Shown here piece after piece: positions 51,501-63,500 of a DNA stretch of 64,000 nt. The stretch's first letter is position 1. The number at the start of each line of letters is the position of its first letter. The stretch is from the NCBI GenBank assembly GCA_037349105.1, contig JAYJMM010000099.1:1488001-1552000 (forward strand), written 5' to 3'. The stretch comes from Limnomonas spitsbergensis. Taxonomy: Eukaryota; Chlorophyta; Chlorophyceae; Chlamydomonadales. The notes under the pieces are model-generated. The model saw nothing but the letters and a program-made list of their open reading frames with translations, was not told the origin of the DNA and made no database searches. Position numbers and translations under genes: made by a program.

Positions 51501-54500
51501 ACGCAGCCGTGGCGGCGGTGGACTGCGGACCGCTTGCCGGCGCGCCCGAGGAGGAGCGGGAGGGGCTGATGATGGAGATGGGCAGGGCATTCACACCTGG
51601 GGCTACCAAGGCGCTGATGGACCTGCTGGTTCAAGGTTTGTGTGGGGAGCAGGGGGACTGGATCAGTGGCAAGCTGGGGGGGGGGGGTGTAAACATAAAT
51701 CAATCAATAAATAATACGCCCTGAGGCGTGGCTACCCGTTTGGCCGTAGCACTACGTGAGCTACCATAAATTGTAATGCACCGGTCCTGGTTACTTGTGT
51801 TCTACCAGCACTAAGTTATGTCCTGGATGGGTTGTGCTCCTGTACTGTACTGCACTGTTGGCATAATGGTTAATGTTGTTATGTACTGTCCAAGAGCGCG
51901 ACATACTCGTCATGCTTATGTACTGTGCTGTACTGATGTGCTGTCCTGTATCTACTGCTGTATCTGTGTAGGTGATGCTGAGATGGTGCCCCTGGCTATG
52001 TCCTTGCTGCCAATGAGCGCAACGGACTCGTCATGCAGATCTGTGATCATTCAACATGGGAAGGTGCGATCTTGGGCCCAGATCCGAAGGCTGTTACTCA
52101 TGCTGCCCCCCCCTACCTCCCTGGAGATATGTACCCTCCTCAATTTCAGGGCATGGGATGCTGAAGTAAAGCTTGATTCATCTCTGACTACCTCCTCCCC
52201 CAATGGCATGCAAGTCCTCATCAAGCAGCAGGGCCGGTTGGGGTGCAGCTGCAGGATATCTGAAGTGTAGCTGTAGTAGAGCTGAACCCTTAACCCTAAA
52301 CCCTGTTAGTAAGACAGACTCTTCGAGCAGATCAGTGAGCCTTCAGCATGAGCAGGTGCGATCGTGCAGCGACCTCAAACATGGATGCTGATGAAAAGGA
52401 CACACCACCCTTGGTGGCAACAACTTTATTCGAACCCTAAACCCTTGGTAGCAACGAGTGTGGCTACATGGCGTTTGCCAGCTCAGATACCTTGTCCTTC
52501 AGCATAAGGTGCGATGAGGCAAAGCTGTAAACCCACAACCCTAAACCCTCATTACCATATACACGAGAGTGGCAGAATCCTCATCCTGATGTGTTATCAT
52601 TAAGCATGAGCAGGTGACTTCTTGTAAAGCTCTAAACCCTGAACGCTCAATGGCTCATGAGGATGACAGACGCCTTGTGCAGATATGTCGTCAATCAGCA
52701 TAAATAAAAATATATGACAAGAAAGTGAGAAGGTGCCCACCCTTGATGCAATAAGGTCGATTATGCACCCTCCCTTGACGCACAAACATCACAACCCTGA
52801 ACACAAATCGGTGAAACCCCGAACACAAATCAGTCAAACCCCGAACTGCGTCAGTGCTTGAGAAGGTGGGCACATGCAAAAGTCTTCTTCCATGAGCGCG
52901 GCCGACTCCTCCTTCATACGTGTAGCTGAAATATAGCTGAAGAGTAGCTGAGTTATTGCTGTTGTGGGATAACAATGCCACTGCCCCCCCCCCCCCCCCC
53001 CAGGGCATGCACATCCTCATCAAGGCGGCGGGTAATCATGACGACCCCGTTAAGACAGCGCTGGCCCACGCAGCCGTGAATACGCTGGCCCGTGTGGCTG
53101 AGGACCCCGCGTGCAAACAGCAGGTGGCAGCGAAGCTGGGCAAGGTGGGCCGGGATCTGGATGTAGGTGTAGATTTATGTGGAGGCGAAACTGGGCAAGG
53201 TGGGCCAAGATTGAAACCTTGCTTGGAGGCTGATCTTGGAATAGTAGGCTGAGACGTTCATCGAGTTAGTTGCTTAACCTTTGCAAGATGGGGCAAAGTC
53301 TAGATCTAGATCCAGATGGTAGCTAATACCGGTAAGATGGGTCCAATTCTACATCTATCCAGGTGGTGGCTCGGCAAGATGGGTCAAGACGTAGGTGTAG
53401 ATCCAGGTGGTGGCTTGGCAAGATGGGTCGAGACATAGGTGTAGATCCAGGTGGTTGATTGGCAAGATGGGTCGAGACATAGGTGTAGATCCAGGTGGTT
53501 GATTGGCAAGATGGGTCGAGACATAGGTGTAGATCCAGGTGGTTGATTGGCAAGATGGGTCGAGACATAGGTGTAGATCCAGGTGGTTGATTGGCAAGAT
53601 GGGTCGAGACATAGGTGTAGATCCAGGTGGTTGATTGGCAAGATGGGTCGAGACATAGGTGTAGATCCAGGTGGTGGCTTGGCAAGATGGGTCGAGACAT
53701 AGGTGTAGATCCAGGTGGTGGCTTGGCAAGATGGGTCGAGACATAGGTGTAGATCCAGGTGGTTGATTGGCAAGATGGGTCGAGACATAGGTGTAGATCC
53801 AGGTGGTTGATTGGCAAGATGGGTCGAGACATAGGTGTAGATCCAGGTGGTTGATTTGCAAGATGGGTCGAGACATAGGTGTAGATCCAGGTGGTTGATT
53901 GGCAAGATGGGTCGAGACATAGGTGTAGATCCAGGTGGTTGATTGGCAAGATGGGTCGAGACATAGGTGTAGATCCAGGTGGTTGATTGGCAAGATGGGT
54001 CGAGACATAGGTGTAGATCCAGGTGGTGGCTAAACATGGCATGATGGCTCAAGATCAAGATCTAGGTGGTGCACCCTAAACCCTAGTCCCTTATCCCTAA
54101 ACCCTTTGACTCCCAGCGCCCTTTCCTGGGCCATTGCTGACAGAGGCTCCCACAGCCTTGCTCCCACCTCGTTGCTTCGGTCAGGAGATTGCAGAGGTCG
54201 GTAGGGACCCGTCAAATCCACCTAAACCACAAACCCTTAACACAACACTATGTGACTGCCACCGTCCAGGTCCGTTCCATTCCTATAATGTCCAATGCCT
54301 TGCTCCTTAATTTTGCTTTGTTCAGGAGATTGCCGGTGTCGGTGGGGACGCCGTCAAAGCCACTGCGCTTGCCAGAGCCATCGCTGATATTGGCTCTCCA
54401 CCACCGGGGGCGCAACAGGACGGAGCGGCCATGGGCAGGTAAAAGTTTACTGCAGGGTGCTTCAGCTACAATTCAGCTACCATGGAGATCTTGGCCAGTA

Positions 54501-57500
54501 CCAGATCTTTTCCACCCGTGCTGAGTGGTGCCTGCCAACTACTCCGCTGTGGATATTGCAAACTCCCACTGAAGAGGCATGCCCAGATCTATCCCCTTTC
54601 CAAACAGAGACATGGCCAGATTAACCCCTCTTCCACCCAGAGGCATGCCCAGATCTATCCCCTTTCCACACAGAGGCTTGCCCAGGAGGCATGCCCAGAT
54701 CTATCCCCTTTCCACACAGAGGCTTGCCCAGATCTATCCCCTTTCCACCTACAGACATGCCCAGCTCCACCCCCCTCCAAAAGGAGGCATGCCCAGCTCT
54801 GACCCACCCGTGCTAAACTCAGGTCGGCCAAGTTCTCCGCGGAGGTTGTGTCTAGTGGTGGACTGCCCATGCTGGTTAACCTTGCCAAAACCAGCGCAGA
54901 CCCTAAGGCCAAGATGGCAGGTGAGCGTGCATGGGCTGATGGGAGCAACGGGGGAGCGGTGAGGGTGGGTTGCAGTGCTGACCCCAGGGCAAAGATAGCG
55001 GGTGAGCGTGGGTGAGGGTGGGTTGCAGAAATGACTCTTCAAGGCCAAGGATGGGAAGTGAGCGTGCAAGTGCGTATGAGAGCAACGGGGGACACAAATC
55101 TAGACGGGAGGAGGTGTGAGGGTGGGTCGCAGGGCAGACCCCAAGGCAAATATGGCTGGTGAATGGCCCTGGTAACAGCTGGGCTGTGGTAAGAAATGAA
55201 GAAAGTTACATCAATCCTGTATGGCCAAGTATTCCCACTAGCTGCTGTCCCTCCTACCCTCCTAGTACCTGCCCAGCTTTGCCCTCTCCACATACACCCC
55301 CCCAAAAGGCTGAAGTAAACAACGGAAGATTCACAAGCAAATGTATATACAATCACACAACCCCAAATACGTACAACACTTACCACCCGAAAGAAGTGAG
55401 CATGTTTGAGGCCCCTTCGGGGACCTCCCCTCATGACCCCCCCCCCCCCCCCCTACACACACACACAACTCCCCTCATTAACCCTCCACTCACACACCTT
55501 CTTCCGTCCTGAATCCTTCACCACCTCACCTCCTCCCCCTGCCCTTCACCACCCTGCCACCTTCTTCCATACACCCTCCCCTCCCCCCTGACCTCGTCGT
55601 CCTTCTTATAACCTGTTGGCCCTGCGCCCCATGTGCCTCTATGGTGACGAGCCCCCCTTCCCCTCCGCCCCGCCACCACACACCACACATCACCTCCCCT
55701 CCCACCCATCCATCGTTTCTTCCTCACCTCCTCCTCCTCCCAGGTGTGTTGGCTCTGTACATCATGTGCCTCTATGGCTATGAGCCCCCCCCCTTCCCCC
55801 CCCCCGCCTCCCATCCATACCCCCCCCACCCCCTGATATTCTCCTCCTCCTCCCAGGTGTGTTGGCCCTGCGCCCCATGTGCCTCTATGGTGATGAAGAG
55901 ACGCGAAGTGCACTGCTCAAGGCGGATGTGATCATGGTGCTGGTGGAATGTACCAAGGAGATGGCAGGTCAAGGGGATGAGATCATGATGGTGGGTGGGT
56001 AGAGGACACCTGCTCTTCATACCTGGTATTCATACCTTGTTAGGAACTCCTATTATTCACACCTCGTATTCACACCTAGTTAGACACACTTGTGGGCAAC
56101 ACAGCTCTGAAGGCTCTGACCTGGTCCCGTTGACAACCGTGTTGCAGCCTGGACTGTTCTGCTACCTTGATCAGTGTCCATGCTTTATCGCATTTTAGCC
56201 ATCATTCAGCTACTATTCAGCTAATATCCAGCTACTATTCAGCTAATATTCATCCTGCCAACCCTGCTGCGGCCAGACTGTAATTCTGTCTGGATCTGTG
56301 CCCTTAACCCTGGCCTAGATCCACGTTCTGAACCCTAGTCTGGATCCACGCCCTTAGCCTGCACCATCGGCCAGGGGAAGTGCACGGGTCATAAGCCTGG
56401 ACCTAGGTCAATTACTCTCCGCCAGAAAATGGGGAAGGGGAACAAACTCTGGATCAAACTCTTGATCAGCAGTTCAGCACACATATATTGTTGTGTGAGG
56501 CCGATACTGCCTATCGTCTGCCTTTTTCCTGCCAGGCCGCGTGTGAAGCCCTGTCAGGCATACAAGACAGGTCCTATGTGGACCCAGGCGCAGGTCTCAC
56601 ACTTCCTCCCCTGAAAGAGACTTATGAAAACCGTCCGCCTTTGTTTCTCCGGCAGGCTGCCCGCCAGGCCACGTGCAAAGCCCTGCCAGGGATGACTGTC
56701 TCTAATTAGACCCAGGCGCAGGTCTTACCCTTTTCCTTTGTTTCCCTAGCAGGCTGCTTGCTTGCAAGGCTCTGTCGGGGATGATGAGCAGAACGGAGAC
56801 CTGTGCACAGGTCTCACTTTTTGTTATGCTTGTTTCTTTTTCTCTGGCAGAGACTGCTGAGTATACACTGGCAGGTTTTTGTCATTTCGGGGATGATGGG
56901 AAGTGCGGAGACCCAGGCGCAGGTCTGACACTTTCCCTTTGTTTTTCTTTGTTTCCCGGACAGGCTGCTTGCGAGGCTCTGTCAGGGATGACGGGCAGTA
57001 CAGAGACCCGCGCGCAGATCTTTGGTTCGTTCCTGGGTCACCTCAACTCCGCGGCAGCTGCGGGGCGCGCGTGCCGGGCAATATCGACCGTGGCAGGTGG
57101 GGGTTAGCTCTTGAGAGAAGGGGAATACCCTTCAACCAAAGCTTCAGCCTCATCAACCTTAAATCTACACCAGGGTTGGGAAGACATCTTCATCCTGCTT
57201 CAGGGCTTAGGAGGGTGAGGGTTCAGGCAAGGGTGGGGGGGGTAGTCAGGGTTACCTGGTTTGGCTGATTGGGTCAAAATCCTGTACCGTTCACCGTACT
57301 GTCTGCAAAATGGCAGATGCTGTGTACATGCCTTGGCGTGGCAAAGGAGGCACCAGAACACGTGCGCGTTATCTTGCGCATGGTTTGATCATGGCGGGTT
57401 ACGCATGACTAATTTTGAACTGTTGACCGACTTGGTAACTTCTGACTGACATGTTAAACACCAGACCACCTTGAGTAACTGATGCACGGTGCATGTAACT

Positions 57501-60500
57501 GCTGGCCGCTGTACAAGACTGATAAGTGACTTAAGTAACCGCTGGCTGGTGTACATCACTGGAGATTTACTTCAGGTACTGCCGCGCAGCATGCGTTACT
57601 CCTGAGCAACTGCATTAATTGCTGACCAACTTTCATAACTGACGACTAGCAACCGACTTGATTACCGGTAACTGCTTGCTGATGTTTGAAACTGCTGTGT
57701 GACACAGGCTCCTCTCCTGACAGTTACATTGACCTGGAAAAGGCAGGCGCGGTACAGAAGGTGCGCTCGAGGGGGGCACCTGCAAAGCCATGCCAAACAC
57801 GGGACTGATCCAGATGGATGCAATTTGGTATATGCTGCATTAGTATGTCTGGAGGAGGGTTTAGGGTTATATGCACAATACTGTACAAGCCAGTCTGGGG
57901 GAGGGTTTAGGGTGAAGCGCAATATATACTGTAGTACTGTTCAAGCCAGCCTGGAGGAGGGTTTAGGGTGAAGTTCACAATACTGTACAAGCCAGCTTGG
58001 TGGACAGTTAAGGGTTATATACATTTGAAACTTGTACGACCGGAAACTTGTAAGACCGGAATTTTGAAAAAACAGAAAGATCGGAGGCCTGGAACTGGGC
58101 ACCTGAAACCTGAATTGGGGATCGGAGAAAGATCGGAGGCCTTTAACTGTGTGCTTGCAACTGGGTGCTTGAAGAGCCCTGGTGCCAAGGGCCCTAAACA
58201 TCAAGGTGTCCGTGTGCCAGCTCGCTCCTTACTTGCAGGGAGGAGCCTTGGACACTGATACCCTAATCCTGACACACACATCACTTGCAGGGGGTATAGT
58301 GATGTCCCAGCTGCTGTTATACCGGTGTCACTTCTCATGGCCACGTCTCAACCCTTAAACCCTCATACAAGCCCAGCCCACTTATCACTGGCAGGGGATT
58401 TGAACCCTGATACAAAACCCCTTAACCCTAAAGCTACGCATCACTTGTAGCCAGTGTCCCTGCTGTTGACCCTGTCTAACTCCTTGAACCCGTGTACAAT
58501 AATCCTGACTCGCTCAACACTTGTAGGTGGTGTCGCTGCTGAGGACCACGTCTCATCCCGCGGCGCTTCTGCCGCCACTGCTCCTGCTCTGCGGCCTGGC
58601 CCGCTACTCCCCGACCGCAGCAACAACCGCACGCAAGGTGCGCCCAGAGGGAGTGAACATAACCCTAAACCCTGAAACCTCAACCCTGAAAGCTCAAACC
58701 GCAACCCTCAAACCTAAACCACCAAACCTCAACCCGCGAAACTGCCACTCTACAACTGCTGCAAAGGATCCCTAAACCCTAGCCTCTCAACCAGTGCTGT
58801 GCAATTACACGTTGATTCGGAAATCATGAATTTGTCCTTGTCTGGTGCAAGTAGCTGAACGTGCCTCTTTCTGGTTAAGAAGCTGAATGTGATCGATGCT
58901 GGCAATAGTAGCTGAATTTTCCCTTGCCTAGTAAGAGTAGCTGCATTTGCCGCAGCCTGGTTAACGTAGCTGAATTCGCCCCTGTCTAGTACAAATAGCT
59001 GAATTTGAACCATGCTGGTAAAAGTTGGATTTGCCCCCATTGTAGCAAAAGTAGCTGAATTTGCCCCCGTTAAGTAAGAGTAGCTAAATTTGCCCCAGTC
59101 TGGTCCACGTGTAGTAAAAGTAACCTGTATTTCCCTTTGTCCAGTAGAAGTAGCTGGATTTCCTGGGGGGTGGCTGGAACCCAGCTATGCAACTCAGCCT
59201 CCAAATTGTCCATTATCGGCACAGCACTGCTCTCAACCCACTCCATCCTGAACGCGGAAACTGCCACTGTTGTCCCGCAGGAGAATGGTTCCCAGGTCCT
59301 CATGGCTGCCATGGAGCAGTGCAAGGGAAACATGGATGCACGGGTGGCATGCTGCGCGTGCTGCGGATTTCTGATACGACACGAAGACAAGGCACGCGCT
59401 GAGCTGGCAAACCTGTATCTGGTGAGGAGAGGGGGGGGGGGCGTAAACCCGAAATCTTCAACACACGAAAGTGGCTAAACCTAGATATTGTGCCGGGGCG
59501 TATATACCCTTGACTTTGAAAGTGGATATGATACAGAGACTTAATCCTGAACCTGAACTAGGCAGCCGGCAAGTCTGCATTCAGATTGGCAATGTGTGCT
59601 TAAGGGGTGAGTCCCTGCTACTGGAAACGTGGATCTGGTGCAAGGGGGGGGGTCACCCTTTACCCTAAGCATGATCCTGGAAATTCCGTTGTGTGTTTGT
59701 GTGTGGGGGAGAGGTTCATCCTAAACATTTAGCACACGGGTGTTGCCACAGATCAGGCAGGCCTGAATTCTGAACAATTGCATATCAGCCAACACTGAAG
59801 CTGATGCGGGGGGGGTGTAGTTGGGGAGTTGCGGCGGTGGCTGGGCGTGTACGGACCTCCCCCGCTGCCTCCCTTTCGTCTTTTCACCTGAGTGCGGATT
59901 GTTTATGCTTTTTGCTGGCAGACAGGGGTAGGATCACCAGGCAGACAAGCTATAATCATTAGCAATGGCATATCAACTTAAGAACAGGCCCAGACCAAAC
60001 CTAGGATCCTGAGCTGAACCCTAAAAGAAGGGCACACAGAACTGGAGGTACAAAACACCATGATGTCCGCACATCTTGCCTCTCTTACGTCTTTTGTTGC
60101 CAATGGCGTTGCTCCCTGCTCACCTCCTTACTCCCTGTATGCCCCCCTGTCTCTGCACCTTGCTCCATACACATGCATACCCTGCCCACTGCCCCTGTCC
60201 CTCTGCCCACATCTTCCCCCCATGCCTCTGTACCTGCCCCACTACCCCGCTGTCCCTGCCCCTCTGCCCACATCTTACCTCCCAACCCTGTCTCTGCCCC
60301 TCTGCCCACATCTTACCTCCCAACCCCCTATCCCTGCCCCTTGATCAGATCCAGCAGCTGTTTGAGGTGGCCAGGGAGGCCTCTAGCCTCACCCCCTGGT
60401 GGGAAGAGGCCATGGTGGCACTGTCAGTCATGATGACGCTGGTGAGTGGGCAGGAGGTTATATGCCACTTACGATAACGCTGGTGAATGGAAGAGATGTT

Positions 60501-63500
60501 ACATCAGAGTGTAAGTTATGATGCTGCTGGTCGGTGGATGGGAGGCTATATGTCAGTTATGATGCTGCTGGTGAGTGGATGGGAGGCTATATTTGCGGAT
60601 AGTTTTATTTTTCGAATTCAAATCCAAACCCGTCCTGCCTCCTACAGGCCAACCTCAATGGGGGTGACCGTGCCGATGCAAACTCCTCTTTGTACGCCAT
60701 GCTCAACAAGGGGTCACCTGCGGATGTCACTGCAGCTGCGGTGGTGCTGTCTTACGCAGCAAGAAGCAGCAAGGGGAAAGATGTGGGTGGGGTGAGGGCA
60801 GGGAGGGATGGAGGGGAGGGGAGGGGAGGTTGTGTACAAGTAATTTTGCTCAGCATAATTCATATTTCAGGGCACTACACCTGCAATTCAGGTACCTCAC
60901 GTTTCAAGGCCACTGCGGCCGCGGAGGGGCTTCTATTTGGTCACATAGCAGCAAGGGAATATATGTGGCTGGGGTCAGAGCGGGGCAGGGAGGGGAGGAC
61001 ATGTAAAAGGTGGGGCAGGGAGGGGAGGGGAGGACATGTGCATGGTGGCGAGGGGAGGGGACAACGTGTAAAAGTAACTTAGCTCAGCCCCTGGTAATTG
61101 GTAACATGCGAAGTGTACTCTCCTTCAGTTTTCGTGAACTTTAAAATGATAAAACAACATTTAGGTTGGAGGTCCTGGGATGCCGGAGCATCAGGTGCCA
61201 GACCAAGGTCTTTTAACGCCAGCCCGAGGCGGAAGCAACGCTGCAAAAACGAAAATCAATTTAGATCCGGAGGTCATGGGATGCCGGAGCATCAGGTGCC
61301 AGACCAAGTTCATTCAGCGCCAGCCCGAGGCGGAAGCTACGCTGTAAAAAATATCACGAGTGATTGGATTTTTTCAAATGTTCATGCGAGCACCGGGTCA
61401 TTTGATACCAGGCCTGGGCTGCTTAACGCCAGGCCTAAAGCAACACCTACTCGGCAATTAAATTGAATCCATGCAGCTGAGATGAGGGAATATACATATA
61501 TACTGGTACATGCAGGGCACTGATATTTTTCCTGCTTCAAGAAAACTTGTTCATGCATATGGGATCTTCCATATCTTGAAATAAATCAAACTTCCGATCG
61601 CGCAGCCAGATCAAGGACAGCAGGATCGTAACCAGTGCGTGATATCTGTACCGCATACGCACCCCTCTGTACGCACCTGATCATCAGGTGAAATTTAGTG
61701 GCTGAGACGAGGGAGACAATGCCGGGCGGGGTCAAGGAGACGAGGATGGGAGGAGTTCGAATGAAACAGGGACGCAAGAGGCTCACAGTAAACGGTCGCG
61801 TCATCGCTTAGGCCTTGGTTAACCATGGCATACAGTCATCGTGTAGGTCTTGCTTGGATAACCATGACTTTCAGTCATACACCTGCAAGGCTGCAACAAA
61901 AAACAAACGAAGGCCTGATCGTGCTGTTCATGTCATGACTCATGACAGGTGTCTTCTTTACACACACAAATCCACCTTAGTCACCTCATCAGTTGGCAGC
62001 ATCTTCCCTGTGACGACGGCGGATAAAGTTCTCTAATTGTGAGGCTGTCCATGAAATCTGGCGTTTGCGTTTGAACCCCTGTTTTGAATCTGCCTGTCTA
62101 GCGAACAACCTTCTCCTGTCGCGTACGGCATGCCACGTGGCACAACCACCTGCACCCAAAGCATGCAGGTAGACGACGGCATGCACTCCGTCAAGGAATC
62201 GCCAGTTAATTGAGCAGACCTCATCTTTTACGCGGTTTATAATGCTCGGTCTCGGTCAGGTCTGGGAAAATCACCTCGGCCTGCGGACTCGGTGATTATC
62301 CCCAGCCCTGACCTGGGCCATTCCTGGACCTTAGCAATAAAACCGCTAACCGATTCGGGCAGTCCATTACCCTTCAGGGAGTTCCAGGTGTAATTCAGCT
62401 CCCACATGCTGCAAGGCCTTTTCCGCCATGGTGGTACCGGCCTTTGTGGCTCAAAGCAGCGATGGGATAGGATGCCTGACGGACTGACGGTGGGGTGACT
62501 TGAGGCAGACGGGGCGTGCAGGATACCGTATATATTTGGTCAGTATAAGTGATTATTTAGGGAATGTCAGCTACAATTCAGCTACCTCATGTTTGAAAGC
62601 CGCGGTGCGGCCTCTTGCTCCCTCATCCTCTTTGTCTTTTGCTCCCTACCCCTCACTGCCTCCCTCCCGCTTATCACCCGTCACACCTTATCCTACCAGA
62701 TGGGCTGTCCCTCACCCTCACTGATTTTGCTCCCACACCCCACTCCGGCTCCCTCGCTGCCTCCCTCATTGCCTCTGCCTCATACCCTACCCCCTGCTCC
62801 CTCCCTCCCTCCCTCCCTCCCTGCTGATCCCTCCTGCCCTCCCTCTTGCCCTCCCTGCTGCTCCCTCCCTCCCTCGCTCCCAGCTGCTCCCTCCCTTCCT
62901 GCTGCTGCCTTCCTCCCTCCCTGCTGATCCCTCCCTGCCTCTTCCTATACCTCTTGCAGCTGATCCTGTCGGATGGGCTGTCTGAAGGCCTCATCTCCAG
63001 GGCATTGGCTGCAGGTGAGACTGCACTTAAAAGGGGGGGGGCTATGCTGGAGTGGTGGCTAGGGCTGTGGGAATGTAGGGCCCATAGGTGTGGTGCCATC
63101 GACTTGCATGGACAGCTGCGCTCGACACCAAAACTGAACATGAGCGATTTTAATAAAGGCCCTGGTGAAACGGCATTGACTCAATGACTTGCATGCACAG
63201 TTGTGCTTGACACAAAAGCGTGACGAAATGTGCATGACAGCCCAGTGGTGTAAGGACACTGACTTGATAAGTTGCATGAAAAGCTGTGCTTGATACAAAA
63301 GCCTGACTTGAGACATTTGCAGCGCAGGAACGTAGAGAGCCCATAATACGCTTACTGAAGGAAACCTTTGAGGAATGATTAATTTCAAACTCTCCCTGCT
63401 CCACTGACGCACCCCAACCCCCACACACCGTGTCTGCTTTGCATTTCGATTCAAACAGGCACGCCGCGGGCCAAGGCTGCAGCCGCAGACGCCATTGGCC

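Noticed and set aside
53323..54058. Three overlapping minus-strand ORFs of 217-239 codons with LHLCLDPSCQ-type repeats
   Set aside because: They come from one stop-free 44-bp minisatellite read through all three frames.
58454..58675. Alternative frame of exon 22 (GVAAEDHVSSRG..)
   Set aside because: Exon 21 (57708-57760) restores phase 0, and the phase-0 frame gives a clear ARM helix pattern that is shared with the inverted copy.
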